Source: a bacterium 1XD21-13 (lineage in GTDB: Bacteria > Bacillota > Clostridia > Lachnospirales > Lachnospiraceae). From it: 64,000 nucleotides of DNA. This document shows positions 9,336 to 19,080 of this stretch, piece by piece. Below the pieces are notes generated by a model, which worked only from the letters and a program-made list of their open reading frames with translations, searched no databases and was not told the origin of the DNA. How positions within the stretch are numbered: position 1 is the first letter of the stretch; every line of letters starts with the position of its first letter. Made by a program: the position numbers and the translations under genes. The stretch spans positions 186,001-250,000 of the forward strand of contig QZDX01000003.1 of the NCBI GenBank assembly GCA_009917555.1. The letters run 5' to 3'.

Positions 9336-10502
9336 TTGCTTGAGATTATGATGAATGATACGGAGGCAGCGGCCAGAATTATTGTGATTGGAGTTGGCGG
9401 TGCCGGGAATAATGCTGTGAACCGAATGATAGATGAGCAGATTGGCGGAGTAGAGTTTATAGGGATCAATACAGACCGGCAGGCGTTGCAGCTCTGTAAG
9501 GCAGAGCGGACGATTCAGATTGGCGAGAAGCTTACAAAGGGTCTGGGTGCCGGGGCGAAGCCGGAGGTTGGAGAGAAAGCGGCAGAGGAGAGTATTGAAG
9601 ATATTAAGGAAGCGATAATGGGCGCTGATATGGTATTTGTTACCTGTGGTATGGGCGGCGGTACGGGAACCGGTGGAGCACCGGTAGTGGCGAAGCTTGC
9701 TAAGGATATGGGGATTTTGACCGTAGGTGTGGTGACAAGGCCCTTTAAATTTGAAGCAAAGACACGTATGAACAATGCAGTATCGGGGATCCAGAAGCTT
9801 AAGGAGAGCGTGGATACCCTTATTGTGATCCCCAATGACAAGCTCCTGGAGATCGTAGATCGTCGGACAAGTATGCCGGATGCTTTGAAGAAGGCAGATG
9901 AGGTATTGCAGCAGGCTGTGCAGGGAATTACAGATCTTATCAATCTGCCGGCGCTGATTAATTTGGATTTTGCGGATGTACAGACCGTTATGACAGATAA
10001 GGGAATTGCTCATATTGGTATTGGAGCCGGTAAGGGTGATGAGAAGGCTCTGGATGCGGTGAAGCAGGCAGTGGCAAGTCCGCTTTTGGAGACTACCATT
10101 GTGGGAGCATCTCATGTTATTATTAATATTTCAGGTGATATTTCCCTGATGGATGCCAATGATGCGGCAAGCTATGTACAGGATATGGCTGGCGACGATG
10201 CCAATATTATCTTTGGTGCGATGTATGATGATACATACACCGATGAAGCGACCATCACAGTGATTGCTACAGGACTGGATGAGAAGAGTCCCACTAAGGT
10301 GCTTCCCAAGAGCAGCTTCAGCAAGATCCCAAGCTCTATGTCAAAGCAGGGCTTTGATGGGAACACGGGAGGACAAGCAGGAGGACGTACAGAGCAGCCG
10401 ATCTTTAAGCCTTTGCCAGGATTGAATATGCCAAAGCGTCCGGAGAGCAAGATTCCGGAGACGGAGATTAAGATTCCGGAGTTCCTTCAAAAGAATAAAT
10501 AG
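9336..10502 (+). CDS. ftsZ: Cell division GTPase FtsZ
   Basis: FtsZ is the tubulin homologue that forms the division ring. The glycine-rich GTP-binding loop [10 protein letters not shown], the [13 protein letters not shown] start and the NLDFADV segment are all present. A variable linker is followed by the short conserved C-terminal peptide ending [12 protein letters not shown] 9336 is chosen as start because AAGGAGGG lies eight bases upstream and it yields the family-typical MLEI N-terminus; the open frame extends 11 codons further upstream without a binding site. No ftsA gene lies upstream. A strong terminator follows. Confidence 0.97.
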   Translation: MLEIMMNDTEAAARIIVIGVGGAGNNAVNRMIDEQIGGVEFIGINTDRQALQLCKAERTIQIGEKLTKGLGAGAKPEVGEKAAEESIEDIKEAIMGADMVFVTCGMGGGTGTGGAPVVAKLAKDMGILTVGVVTRPFKFEAKTRMNNAVSGIQKLKESVDTLIVIPNDKLLEIVDRRTSMPDALKKADEVLQQAVQGITDLINLPALINLDFADVQTVMTDKGIAHIGIGAGKGDEKALDAVKQAVASPLLETTIVGASHVIINISGDISLMDANDAASYVQDMAGDDANIIFGAMYDDTYTDEATITVIATGLDEKSPTKVLPKSSFSKIPSSMSKQGFDGNTGGQAGGRTEQPIFKPLPGLNMPKRPESKIPETEIKIPEFLQKNK

Positions 10503-10538
10503 CGGAACGCAGAAAAATTTTTTTGCTATATGAGATTT

Positions 10539-10578
10539 ACTGTCCATAAGACAAGAAGTGCTTATGGGCAGTTTTTTT
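10539..10578 (+). terminator. Intrinsic terminator after ftsZ
   Basis: A 12-bp stem (10539-10550 with 10561-10572) with a 10-base loop is followed by seven T residues. It closes the dcw transcription unit before spoIIGA. Confidence 0.85.
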
Positions 10579-10746
10579 GTGGGAAAAAATGACGAAAAAT
10601 TATTCCTTGAGAATGGAAGACGGAGCAATTTCTTTGGCATCATTTTTTGTCGAAAAAGCAGGGATAAAACAAGCGGGTATCTGTCCGGGTTTGACATATT
10701 TCGCACAGGCACTTCCCTATAATAGGGGACAGAAAGAAGGTGGACT

Positions 10747-11538
10747 GTGTACTATGAATTGTACTTAGATGTGCTGTTCCTGGAAAATCTCTTAGCAGAT
10801 TACTTGCTGCTGGGCCTTTTGAAGAGAATGCTTAAGTGTCAGGCCGGGCGACTGCGCAGAATGTTAGGAGCGGCAGTGGGAAGCTTGGGCGTCTGCGGAG
10901 TGTATCTTTTGTCTATAGAGAGCACATGGGCCGGGCGACTGCTCATCTATGTCTTATTCAGCACAGTTATGGTTAGAATAGGGCTTGGTGTTCGAGGTTG
11001 GTACGGATGCATAAAGGCTGTCAGCCTTTTGTACATAAGCAGCTTTCTGCTGGGAGGGATCTTCCAGTGGGTGAGTAACCAGCTGAGCTTCCCAATCTAT
11101 CCATTTGCAGGCTTTACACTTATAAGCTACTGGATTCTTTCCGCTAGCATGAGCTGGCTGATGGAGATAAAAAGCCGCATGGAGAATGTCTTTGAGACGG
11201 TGGTAGGTTTTCACGGAAGAACCATAGAGGTGAAGGGCCTGCTGGATACGGGAAATCAGCTAAAGGATCCCATTTTCCAAAGACCGGTCAGTATTCTTAC
11301 AGAGCACAAAAAGCAGGAGCTCTGCGGCAGTGAGGAACCCTTGTACCAGATGGTTCCCTTTCACAGCATCGGAGAGCCGAGGGGCCTGATGCCGGCTTTT
11401 TATGCGGACTATCTATACATTCGCAAAGGGAAAGACCAGGAAAAGCGAGTGGAGAGGCCGCTCATAGGAGTTACAAAAGAACCACTTTCTTCCCAAAAGG
11501 AGTATGACATGATATTACATCCGGAGCTCCTGGAATAA
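10747..11538 (+). CDS. spoIIGA: Sigma-E processing peptidase SpoIIGA
   Basis: SpoIIGA is a membrane aspartic protease that removes the pro-sequence of sigma-E after asymmetric septation. The 263-residue protein starts with five hydrophobic segments (to about residue 135) and continues into a soluble domain with the catalytic LLDTGN motif (aspartate at about 167). The GTG start is preceded by AAGGTGG. It lies immediately upstream of sigE, the classical arrangement, which supports the call more than sequence alone because SpoIIGA is poorly conserved. Confidence 0.93.
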   Translation: MYYELYLDVLFLENLLADYLLLGLLKRMLKCQAGRLRRMLGAAVGSLGVCGVYLLSIESTWAGRLLIYVLFSTVMVRIGLGVRGWYGCIKAVSLLYISSFLLGGIFQWVSNQLSFPIYPFAGFTLISYWILSASMSWLMEIKSRMENVFETVVGFHGRTIEVKGLLDTGNQLKDPIFQRPVSILTEHKKQELCGSEEPLYQMVPFHSIGEPRGLMPAFYADYLYIRKGKDQEKRVERPLIGVTKEPLSSQKEYDMILHPELLE

Positions 11539-11585
11539 AGGAGAATCCCAAGGACAAAAACAATCGGAGGAGGAAACAAATAGTT

Positions 11586-12326
11586 ATGCTGATTAAAGTG
11601 GCAATTCCAAACCAGGTACAGTTAAAGTTAGTCCCGAATTTTCCCACCCTATTTATGGGAAAACAGAATGACGTTCATTATATCGGAGGCGCAGAGGTCC
11701 TGCCGGCACCCTTGGAGGCGGAGGCAGAGGCAAAGGCCATCCAAGAGCTGGGGACGGAGGAAGGGAGTGCAGCCCGTTCTCTCTTGATTGAGCACAATCT
11801 GCGGCTGGTTGTATACATAGCTAAGAAGTTTGACAATACGGGAGTGGGCGTGGAGGATCTCATTTCCATCGGGACTATTGGCCTGATTAAGGCCATCAAC
11901 ACCTTTAACAGCGGCAAGAATATTAAGCTGGCCACCTATGCCTCCCGGTGTATTGAGAATGAGATTCTTATGTATCTGAGGCGGAATAACAAGACACGGA
12001 TGGAGGTATCCATTGACGAGCCCCTGAATGTGGACTGGGATGGAAATGAGCTGCTTTTGTCGGATATTCTGGGAACGGACGAGGATGTGATTTACCAGGA
12101 TATTGAGAATGAGATGGAGCGGAAGCTTCTTGACAAAGCCATTCAGAAGCTTTCGGATCGGGAGCGGACCATTGTGGAGCTGCGCTTTGGCCTGAAAAAC
12201 CCGATGGGACAGGAGATGACGCAGAAGGAGGTGGCGGATCTTCTGGGGATCTCGCAGTCCTATATATCCAGGCTGGAGAAGAAGATTATTCGGAGATTGA
12301 AGAAGGAGATTTTGAAGTATGAGTAG
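11586..12326 (+). CDS. sigE: Sporulation sigma factor sigma-E
   Basis: Sigma-E directs early mother-cell transcription during sporulation. The 246-residue protein has an N-terminal pro-sequence region (about the first 30 residues), then regions 2 ([22 protein letters not shown], the -10 recognition helix around [15 protein letters not shown]) and 4 ([22 protein letters not shown]). GGAGGAGG precedes the ATG by about 11 bases. It is 47 bp downstream of spoIIGA, its processing protease. In many clostridia sigG follows directly; here it is displaced to 16.0-16.8 kb on the opposite strand. Confidence 0.97.
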   Translation: MLIKVAIPNQVQLKLVPNFPTLFMGKQNDVHYIGGAEVLPAPLEAEAEAKAIQELGTEEGSAARSLLIEHNLRLVVYIAKKFDNTGVGVEDLISIGTIGLIKAINTFNSGKNIKLATYASRCIENEILMYLRRNNKTRMEVSIDEPLNVDWDGNELLLSDILGTDEDVIYQDIENEMERKLLDKAIQKLSDRERTIVELRFGLKNPMGQEMTQKEVADLLGISQSYISRLEKKIIRRLKKEILKYE

Positions 12327-12371
12327 TAGGTGAGTACACAAATTTGCATTACAAAAAAAGGTTGTTGAAAG

Positions 12372-12417
12372 ATGGGGTGTCGCAAAAAAGACAGAAGCCT
12401 TTGCGATGCCCCATTTT
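12372..12417 (+). terminator. Intrinsic terminator after sigE
   Basis: A 15-bp stem with one G-T pair (12372-12386 with 12400-12414) is followed by TTTT. It is flanked by further weaker complementary sequence (AAAAAGGTTGT before, ACAGCCTTTTT after), so the full stem may be longer. Confidence 0.75.
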
Positions 12418-12465
12418 CCGACAGCCTTTTTGGGTTATGGAGCCAACGGATAAAGGAGAGATTAA

Positions 12466-12531
12466 ATGGATAGCCTTTCTGGGTTTGTAGATCCGGCAGC
12501 AGAGGAGTATAATAAACACTTAGAGAAATAA
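12466..12531 (+). CDS. Possible 21-residue peptide
   Basis: A short frame encodes a 21-residue peptide beginning MDSLSGFVDPAAEEYNKH and has a good ribosome binding site (AAGGAGAG, six bases upstream). It lies between the sigE terminator and the broken DUF3592 gene. No family is recognised. It could be a remnant of a longer gene rather than a functional peptide. Confidence 0.25.
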   Translation: MDSLSGFVDPAAEEYNKHLEK

Positions 12532-12601
12532 GTACGAATCGAATGATAACTCATATAGCTTTTGATGACCGGACACAATTATGGAATTGGAAAGGAGAAC
12601 T

Positions 12602-13150
12602 ATGTCTAAACAGGCAGAACCAATAAAAGGCGAGAACAAAAGGTGGAAGGCCCTTGCAATTATCTGGCCGCTTTTATGATTTATCTTTGCAGGAATCATC
12701 CTGTGCCAGCCTGGGCGGAGCACAGATGAGCGTATAGCCGATACAAGCTTTACAATCATCCCATTGGTCTTCTTCGCAATCGGAATGTCTATGCGGCGGC
12801 GTCTGCTGAAAGAGCGTGGATATGCAAATGTACGGACAAAGGCAACTGTGATTTCCCAGGGCAGAATTACACGCACGGGAAAACGGTATTTCTATCCGGT
12901 GTATGAGTTTCAGGCAGGCGGGATCACCTATAAGGCAACATCTCACAGCGGTTATAACGTTTGCTTTGTGACGGAGGGAAGGCAGGTGGATTTATACTAT
13001 GCTTCGGAAAATCCACAATTGTTTTACGTTCCGATTATACAGAAGCACGACAGACGTGTGTCTGCGATTTTGTGCGGTATAGGCATTTTGTGGCCTCTGA
13101 TTGGATTATTTGCTCCACAGATTAGGGCACTGTTTTCATTATTAGAATAG
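12602..13150 (+). pseudogene. DUF3592-like membrane protein interrupted by an in-frame TGA
   Basis: Reading from ATG 12602 (AAAGGAGAAC just upstream) gives 25 codons, then a TGA at 12677-12679, then an uninterrupted frame to 13150. The joined product is about 181 residues: a first membrane segment broken by the stop (WPLL-stop-FIFAGII), a central soluble part that resembles DUF3592 (VRTKATVISQGRITRTGKR, then a beta-rich segment with YHSGYNV-like and DLYYASENP motifs), and a final membrane helix. TGA for TGG is the simplest explanation. The rest of the frame is intact, so the break is recent, or translation restarts at ATG 12764. Confidence 0.7.
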
Positions 13151-13165
13151 AAAAAATTTTTTTCC

Positions 13166-13195
13166 TGCAACATTTCTGCAAGAAAGAGACTCTAT
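13166..13195 (+). promoter_or_regulatory. Possible ECF-type autoregulatory promoter
   Basis: TGCAAC (13166-13171) and CTCTAT (13190-13195) resemble the AAC-containing -35 and the -10 of promoters read by ECF sigma factors, and lie directly before an ECF sigma gene. No housekeeping promoter is obvious here. Autoregulation is inference. Confidence 0.35.
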
Positions 13196-13236
13196 ATAAG
13201 TAGAAATGCATTTCAGAAACAAGTGAGGTGGGAGGA

Positions 13237-13716
13237 ATGGAACGCTTTATGGAGCAGTACCAGACGGTTTATAAGGACATGTATCGTCTGGCTTATTATT
13301 ATATGGGTAATGCCGAGGATGCCGAGGACGCGGTCCAGGAGACCACCCTGGCTGCCTACGAGCATTTCCATCGGCTGAAAAACAAGGAAGCCTTCCGCCC
13401 CTGGATCTTTAAGATCCTGGTAAACCGCTGTAAAAAAAGCTTAAAAAAGCGAAATCACTGGAAAATCCAAAAGGAAGAGCCGGAGCTATCCTATGAGCCA
13501 AGCCTTACCTCCCGGGCAGAGCTTTTGGAGCTTTTGGGAAGGCTGGAGGAAGAGGAGCGGTTAATTGTAACCCTTACTATATTTGGCGGCTACAAGGGCG
13601 AGGAAATCGCCCGGCTTCTGAACAAAAATCACAGCACCATTCGTTCCAAATACCGTCGGGCTTTAAAAAAGCTGGAATCGGAGCTTGTACAGGAGAGGCC
13701 GCAGAACCGGAAGTAA
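13237..13716 (+). CDS. ECF-type RNA polymerase sigma factor
   Basis: An extracytoplasmic-function sigma factor of about 159 residues. Region 2 reads MYRLAYYYMGNAEDAEDAVQ, and region 4 reads EERLIVTLTIFGGYKGEEIARLL with the helix-turn-helix around NKNHSTIRSKYRRALKKL. ATG 13237 follows GAGGTGGG; GTG 13228 and ATG 13249 are alternatives. It is followed after 40 bp by a membrane-anchored beta-propeller protein in the same direction, which fits an ECF sigma with its anti-sigma or sensor. The pair sits between sigE and sigG, two sporulation sigmas of another class. Confidence 0.9.
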   Translation: MERFMEQYQTVYKDMYRLAYYYMGNAEDAEDAVQETTLAAYEHFHRLKNKEAFRPWIFKILVNRCKKSLKKRNHWKIQKEEPELSYEPSLTSRAELLELLGRLEEEERLIVTLTIFGGYKGEEIARLLNKNHSTIRSKYRRALKKLESELVQERPQNRK

Positions 13717-13756
13717 TCGTATTTGAAGCCGTAGAGCTGGAATAAGAGGTCATGCA

Positions 13757-15901
13757 ATGGAAAGAGAAAAAGAAATTATCAATAAAATCCGTGAAAAGAG
13801 TGAACAACTGGAGATTCCTGCCGGACTGGACCCGGAGTGGATGCAGGAAACCTTAAAGGAGCATGAGAGAAAACAATACTTCCGCAGGGGGCGTCTGTAC
13901 CCGGCACTGGCTGCTGCTGCCAGCTTCTGCATCATAGCCGGCCTTATCCTCAATATGCACGCTCAGGGCCTTTTGTCTCCAAAGGACATTCAGAAACCGG
14001 CCCTTCTCCCGAAGACAGAGAAATTTGAGCTTTTACAGCCGGAGAACCTGGAGACCATAAAATCCTTAGAGGAGGAGCAGGAGGTGTTAAGCCTCCCGGA
14101 GCTCACCTATGAAGGAATATACGCCCATCTCTCCCAAAGCTGGCAGTTTCAAAATGAAGCCATGCGATTTGGAGTAAAGGAGGAAGCCTCCTATGATACA
14201 GTTAAAGATGTATCTACCGGTGCGGCGCCCGCCCAGAAGCAGGCAGCCGTAGAGAATGCGGCAGCGGATACAGCCTTCGGCAAAACCAACATACAGACAG
14301 CCGGAGTGGATGAGGCTGACCGGGTGAAAAACGACGGCCGCTACCTGTATCAGATAGCCAGAAAGCAGACAGATAACCAGGATGGCACCAAGGGAGAGGA
14401 AAAGCAGGGCATTCAGATCCTGGATACTAAGGACGGCTTGAAGGAAACCGCTTTTTTGGAGGGCTTTGAGGATCTGGAGGAATTCTATCTGTGGAAGGAT
14501 CTCATCATTACCATTGAAAATAAGTACTATGATGCCGTTGCCCTTGATACGGCTGCCAGAAAGCAGGGCTTTGTGGAGGACCTGGCCATCTGTGGAATGT
14601 CACCCGTACGTGCTTACCATGAAATCAGTATTTACGACATTGCGGACAAAAGTAACCCCAGGAAGCAGAAAACCTTCACCCTCCAGGGCGCTTACCAGAG
14701 CTCGCGGATTGCGGAGGGCTACTTTTACGGAATCAGCTCCTTTACAGCAAATCCCGGAGAGGGGGAGAAGGATTACGACGCCTATATCCCGGCTGTAGAT
14801 GGAAAACGGATTTCCTCAGACCAGATTTACTGCCCGGCCTACGCAGAGGGTGACAGCTTCCTGGTACTGGTATCCATAGACCTGTCCAACCCTGTGGAAT
14901 TTGTGGACACCAGAGCAGTCCTGTCAGGATCAGGAACCTGCTATGTAAGCCAGAAAAACATCTACATGACCCATTACCAGTCAGTCTATGAGAAAGAGCC
15001 CCAGGAAGAGGGAGCCATCACAGACAGTACCCGGATTTTGCGTTTTTCCTATTTAAAGGGCCATTTCTACGCCCAGGCAGAAGGGGAAATCCCAGGCTGG
15101 GTAGACAGCAGCTTTTCCATGGACGAATACCAGGGCGACCTTCGAATTGCCGCTACCATTCAGGAATATCAGTCCCAAAAAGTAACCGACGATCGCACCG
15201 GTGAATTTATCGGCTACGACTACGGACAAAGCAAAGAGACCAACGCCCTGTATATCCTGGGACGTTCCCTAACCATCAAGGGAAAAGTAGAGGGCCTTGC
15301 AGAAGGCGAGCAGATCAAATCCGCCCGCTTCTTAGGAGATACCGGCTACATCGTCACCTTCCGCCAGACCGATCCCCTCTTTGCCATAGATCTGTCCGAT
15401 CCCCAGAATCCAAAGGTTCTGGGCCAACTAAAAATCAGCGGCTTCTCCGAATACCTTCATTTTTACGGAGAAAATGAGCTTCTGGGAATCGGCATAGAGG
15501 CCGACGAAGAAACAGGACGGGAAGAGGGCATGAAGCTCTCCATGTTTGACATCTCGGACTCGGCCGACCCAAAAGAAAAAACCAAGCTCAACTTAAGGGA
15601 CTACAACTACAGCGAAGCCCTGTGGGATCACCATGCCGTTCTCATAGACACCGAAGAGAACCTCATAGGCTTCGAAGCCGAAGGCAGCAACCGCGGAAAC
15701 TACTGGAAAAACTACCTGGTTTACGCCTACGAAGACGGAGAATTCATCCAAAAACTAAAAATAGCCACCAAAACCGACGACCAATTCTGGTATCGAACCA
15801 GAGGAACCTTTATAGGAGATACCTTCTACCTTCTCTGCGAAAACGGAACCGCCCGGTCTTACAACCGCACCACCGGATCCTTATTAGAAGAACTAAAATA
15901 A
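13757..15901 (+). CDS. Membrane-anchored beta-propeller protein, putative anti-sigma/sensor
   Basis: The 714-residue protein has a charged N-terminal cytoplasmic part (about 1-48), one membrane helix (about 50-68) and a large extracytoplasmic domain resembling the secreted Beta_propel family. It has the AFGKTNIQTAGVDEADRVKN entry motif, repeated D-S-DP-like blades (IYDIADKSNPRK, SIDLSNPVEFV, IDLSDPQNPKVL, MFDISDSADPKE) and the LHFYGENELLGIG segment. The cytoplasm-membrane-sensor layout, and its place behind the ECF sigma gene, suggest it holds the sigma factor and senses an envelope signal. The anti-sigma role is inference. Codon use shifts to C-rich third positions toward the 3' end. Confidence 0.85.
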   Translation: MEREKEIINKIREKSEQLEIPAGLDPEWMQETLKEHERKQYFRRGRLYPALAAAASFCIIAGLILNMHAQGLLSPKDIQKPALLPKTEKFELLQPENLETIKSLEEEQEVLSLPELTYEGIYAHLSQSWQFQNEAMRFGVKEEASYDTVKDVSTGAAPAQKQAAVENAAADTAFGKTNIQTAGVDEADRVKNDGRYLYQIARKQTDNQDGTKGEEKQGIQILDTKDGLKETAFLEGFEDLEEFYLWKDLIITIENKYYDAVALDTAARKQGFVEDLAICGMSPVRAYHEISIYDIADKSNPRKQKTFTLQGAYQSSRIAEGYFYGISSFTANPGEGEKDYDAYIPAVDGKRISSDQIYCPAYAEGDSFLVLVSIDLSNPVEFVDTRAVLSGSGTCYVSQKNIYMTHYQSVYEKEPQEEGAITDSTRILRFSYLKGHFYAQAEGEIPGWVDSSFSMDEYQGDLRIAATIQEYQSQKVTDDRTGEFIGYDYGQSKETNALYILGRSLTIKGKVEGLAEGEQIKSARFLGDTGYIVTFRQTDPLFAIDLSDPQNPKVLGQLKISGFSEYLHFYGENELLGIGIEADEETGREEGMKLSMFDISDSADPKEKTKLNLRDYNYSEALWDHHAVLIDTEENLIGFEAEGSNRGNYWKNYLVYAYEDGEFIQKLKIATKTDDQFWYRTRGTFIGDTFYLLCENGTARSYNRTTGSLLEELK

Positions 15902-16009
15902 ACCGCAAGCTTGCAATCCAAACCACAGGCTGGCACCAAATAACACCAAAACCAGGGGATGCCGCCCCGCACTGCGCCATCCCCGTCCGTCTTAAATTCA
16001 CGCCATTTT

Positions 16010-16792
16010 TCAAGAAATCTTCAAATAATTCCGCATATTCTTCAAAGCATTCTTCTCCAGCCTGCTCACCTGCGCCTGAGAAATCCCAATCTCATCCGCC
16101 ACCTCCATCTGCGTCTTCCCCTGAAAAAACCGAAGATTAATAATATAATTTTCCCGATCCGGCAGCTTCTTCATAGCTTCCGACAGCGAAAGCTCCTCCA
16201 CCCAGAGCTCCTCCTTATTCTTCTTATCACTGATCTGATCCATCACATAAAGAGTATCCCCTCCCTCCGTATAAACCGGTTCATAGAGGCTCACCGGACT
16301 TTGGATGGCATCCAGAGCAAAGATAATATCCTCATCCGGAATTCCGATTTCCTCTGCAATCTCGCTGATGGTAGGCTCCTTGGAATTCTTCCGCATCAGC
16401 TCCTCCTTGGCATAAATAGCCTTATAAGCCGTGTCACGGAGAGATCTGCTCACGCGGATGGAATTGTTATCTCTCAGATACCGCCGGATTTCGCCGATGA
16501 TCATAGGAACTGCATAGGTGGAAAATTTTACCCCCAGCTTATCATCAAAATTGTCAATGGCCTTCATGAGCCCGATGCAGCCAATCTGAAAGAGATCGTC
16601 CACATTTTCACTGCTTGCGGAAAAGCGCTTGATCACACTCAGAACCAGCCGCAGATTCCCCTTGATGTACAATTCCCTTGCCTCTTTATCCCCCTGTGAA
16701 ATCCGCTCCCACAGCGCATCCTTTTCCTCCTGCTTAAGAAGAGGGAGCTTTGCCGTATTTACTCCGCATATTTCTACCTTATTCAATGCCAT
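16010..16792 (-). CDS. sigG: Sporulation sigma factor sigma-G
   Basis: Sigma-G drives late forespore transcription. The 260-residue protein opens with MALNKVEICGVNTAKLP, the conserved sigma-G N-terminus that contacts anti-sigma factors. Region 2 contains NVDDLFQIGCIGLMKAIDNF, region 3 SRSLRDTAYKA, and region 4 KTQMEVADEIGISQAQVSRL. The start is the ATG at 16792, 11 bases after AAGGAGG; the frame stays open 50 codons further upstream but that part is AT-rich and unlike the family. The gene is inverted relative to sigE and separated from it by about 3.7 kb of inserted genes. Confidence 0.96.
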   Translation of the reverse strand: MALNKVEICGVNTAKLPLLKQEEKDALWERISQGDKEARELYIKGNLRLVLSVIKRFSASSENVDDLFQIGCIGLMKAIDNFDDKLGVKFSTYAVPMIIGEIRRYLRDNNSIRVSRSLRDTAYKAIYAKEELMRKNSKEPTISEIAEEIGIPDEDIIFALDAIQSPVSLYEPVYTEGGDTLYVMDQISDKKNKEELWVEELSLSEAMKKLPDRENYIINLRFFQGKTQMEVADEIGISQAQVSRLEKNALKNMRNYLKIS

Positions 16793-16984
16793 TCTGCGAA
16801 AGTCCTCCTTATTGCCCTTAAGAATTGCCACAAAAAATCTATGTATGGAAGATAGTAGATTTCTTGTTAATAACAAGATTTCCAGCCATGATTTTTCTAT
16901 ACGCAGTAAGAGGAAAATAAAAAAAATAATAGTCCTTGACAATTGAAAAAAGATAATAATTTATTGAAAAACAATAAATATTTA

Positions 16985-17013
16985 TTGACAAATGCATCCT
17001 GCGGAGGTATGAT
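16985..17013 (+). promoter_or_regulatory. Housekeeping promoter for the 17.05 kb gene
   Basis: TTGACA (16985-16990), a 17-base spacer and TATGAT (17008-17013), close to the sigma-A consensus. Confidence 0.75.
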
Positions 17014-17052
17014 AAAAAGCAGATAAAAAACAGGGAGAAAGAGGTGCAAAAT

Positions 17053-18231
17053 ATGGGTTATATGCTGCTGTTTTTTCTATTCCTGGGCCTCATGCTGATT
17101 CCAGGCCCTCTGTTTACCATCTGGAATATTCGGAACCTGCTGCTTCACAGGGAGCACACGGGAAAATTCGAGGCTATGGTCTTTGCGGTAGGCATTCTTT
17201 ACAGTCTGCTGCTTTATGGCCTGTGGAGCCCCCGAAGCTGGGAGGAGAGCATCTATATCAATCAGGATATGTCTGTTCTTCACGAGCCGTTTTCCCGCGC
17301 TCATATACTGACACTGTTGGCACTTATGGCGGTTGGACTTATTTCCTATGCATATCTGAAATCAAAAAAGGGGAAAGCGGCCCCCTTGGCAGCAGTGCTC
17401 TCCATGTCAGGAGTTTACCTTGGAATCCTGGTGAATCTGGCAGTGATCCTTCAATTGCTTGGAGGGGCTTTGGCGGACATTCCTTTTGGAAATGTATTTC
17501 CGGGAGATGTACTTTTGCTGATGCTTGTTCCCTTTAACTACCTGATGCTGGCGGTCAATCTCCTGATTCAAGTGGTGCGGGATCAAAGTGCAGGGGCGAA
17601 ACAGCGGGAAACTACAATGGGTTATGATGAGGGAATGATGGGATCTGCTCTGAAGGCGGATAGACAGGAGCCCTATAAGAGTCATTTTTTAAATGATTGC
17701 AGCCGGATTCTCTCGGACAGCGGACATTGGGCCTTGTATGCCTTACTTTTAACTCTGCCGCTGCTCTGCATCATGATCGCGGTGCTGCTGCTATTCGGCC
17801 AGCAGCCGGACAGTGCCATTCGTGCATTCACAGAGACCAGTGACTGGGCCTTGTCCGCAAGGATTTCCCCTCCTCCGGTGGTCATTGACAGCCATTATCT
17901 GTGTACGGTAGCACTGAGGGGACATAAGGGGCTGGTAAAGCCAAAGCGCCTGGGCCTTCGCAGGGGCAGTAAGATTGTTGTGAATCGTCAGCTCTGCGTA
18001 GCCAATGCCTTTGAACAGCTTTTGGAGGAGCGCACTCCGCGCTTTCACCGGGCATTGCGGAGCTTTTATGATAACTACGGTTATCCTATTTCCAAGCATA
18101 TTCGCACACCATTGTCTGCCGACATGATTTATCTGGTCATGAAGCCTTTGGAATGGTTGTTTGTGGCGGTACTGTACCTCTTTGACGAAAAGCCGGAGGA
18201 TCGAATTGCCAGACAGTATCTGCCTCTATAA
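17053..18231 (+). CDS. DUF6688-like membrane protein
   Basis: A protein of about 392 residues with a strongly hydrophobic N-terminal half (about seven membrane helices) and a C-terminal soluble region containing the conserved-looking stretch VIDSHYLCTVALRGHKGLVK, then VNRQLCVANAFEQLLEERTPRFHR and YGYPISKHIRTPLSADMIY, followed by a final helix. I recognise the C-terminal block as similar to DUF6688 proteins of Firmicutes, whose function is unknown. ATG 17053 is preferred over GTG 17044 because AGAGG lies about eight bases upstream. It has its own sigma-A promoter. Confidence 0.7.
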   Translation: MGYMLLFFLFLGLMLIPGPLFTIWNIRNLLLHREHTGKFEAMVFAVGILYSLLLYGLWSPRSWEESIYINQDMSVLHEPFSRAHILTLLALMAVGLISYAYLKSKKGKAAPLAAVLSMSGVYLGILVNLAVILQLLGGALADIPFGNVFPGDVLLLMLVPFNYLMLAVNLLIQVVRDQSAGAKQRETTMGYDEGMMGSALKADRQEPYKSHFLNDCSRILSDSGHWALYALLLTLPLLCIMIAVLLLFGQQPDSAIRAFTETSDWALSARISPPPVVIDSHYLCTVALRGHKGLVKPKRLGLRRGSKIVVNRQLCVANAFEQLLEERTPRFHRALRSFYDNYGYPISKHIRTPLSADMIYLVMKPLEWLFVAVLYLFDEKPEDRIARQYLPL

Positions 18232-18356
18232 AGAAATAAAGCTATAGGGGTCACTCGTTTTCGTCTGCTATTTTGGAAGCTGTCATTTTCAGCAGCAGGG
18301 ACATATTCTCTTATTCATAAAGGTGTAAAATTTGAGTCAAGAAAGGGCAGTGCTCT

Positions 18357-18833
18357 ATGAAGCATAAAACATATGGATTTCAAATTTTTATATTGCTGTT
18401 TGCAGCCTTTCCCTTCTGGCTCCCCCTGGTGCTCTGGATGGGGAGTCAGCTGATGGGGCAAATTTGTGGAAGGGATACGGCTGGAACTTATGAAAGAAGC
18501 TGGGGAATTGAGATTTCTTCCCAATGGCAGGAAGTTTATTATGCGGACAGCGGCGCAAGCTTCCATGGGGATGGTGAGTGGTACAGCATCTACGAAAATG
18601 TCAGCGAGGTCAGTATAGCAGAATTGCAAATTCCATTTATCAAGGGGAAAAGCGACACAATGGTAGAAGGACTTCAGTTTGTGACGGAGGCCCTTGAGAC
18701 GGAGAGCCAAAATCAGCCGGACCTTACAGGAAATTTCGCATGGGCAAGGCTCTCGAAGGAGGACGGAAGCTATTTGATTTTTCTCTTTTATCCGGAGGAA
18801 GGCCGCTTGTATCTGGCACAGGCAATTATTTAA
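18357..18833 (+). CDS. Hypothetical membrane-anchored protein
   Basis: A 158-residue protein not recognised as any family. It has one hydrophobic N-terminal helix (about 8-32) that could be a signal anchor, then a soluble domain with alternating beta-like segments (WGIEISSQWQEVYYADSGAS, GNFAWARLSKEDGSYLIFLF). AAAGGG precedes the ATG. It lies between the DUF6688-like gene and ylxM in the same direction; the two unknown membrane proteins may form a unit. Confidence 0.6.
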   Translation: MKHKTYGFQIFILLFAAFPFWLPLVLWMGSQLMGQICGRDTAGTYERSWGIEISSQWQEVYYADSGASFHGDGEWYSIYENVSEVSIAELQIPFIKGKSDTMVEGLQFVTEALETESQNQPDLTGNFAWARLSKEDGSYLIFLFYPEEGRLYLAQAII

Positions 18834-18970
18834 GATTTTTTATTTCTGCGGCACTGAGCCAGGCGGCTGCGAAGCAGACATTTGACGAAGCCTCGACACA
18901 TCAGCACAATCTATACACAAGCCAGTGTCTTGGAAATCATCAGATTTTTTGCTTTGTCAAGAAAAAACAC

Positions 18971-18999
18971 TTGACACCCACGCCTTTTTTGTGTATGAT
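18971..18999 (+). promoter_or_regulatory. Housekeeping promoter for ylxM-ffh operon
   Basis: TTGACA (18971-18976), a 17-base spacer and TATGAT (18994-18999). It lies about 80 bases before the ylxM start; the leader contains a perfect 9-bp inverted repeat (19019-19027 with 19030-19038). Confidence 0.8.
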
Positions 19000-19080
19000 A
19001 AGTCAGGCAGGTGATGAGTTTGAAAGTAAACTTTCAAATCTACCTGGATGACGCAGTAAATGCGTCAGAAAGAGGAAAGC

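Noticed and set aside
9264-10115. Long open frame on the minus strand opposite ftsZ
   Set aside because: It is complementary to the clearly coding ftsZ frame, has no ribosome binding site and shows no recognisable protein pattern.
12677-12679. TGA considered as a selenocysteine codon
   Set aside because: It lies in a membrane helix of a non-redox protein family, no stem-loop suited to a SECIS element was evident after it, and TGG to TGA explains it.
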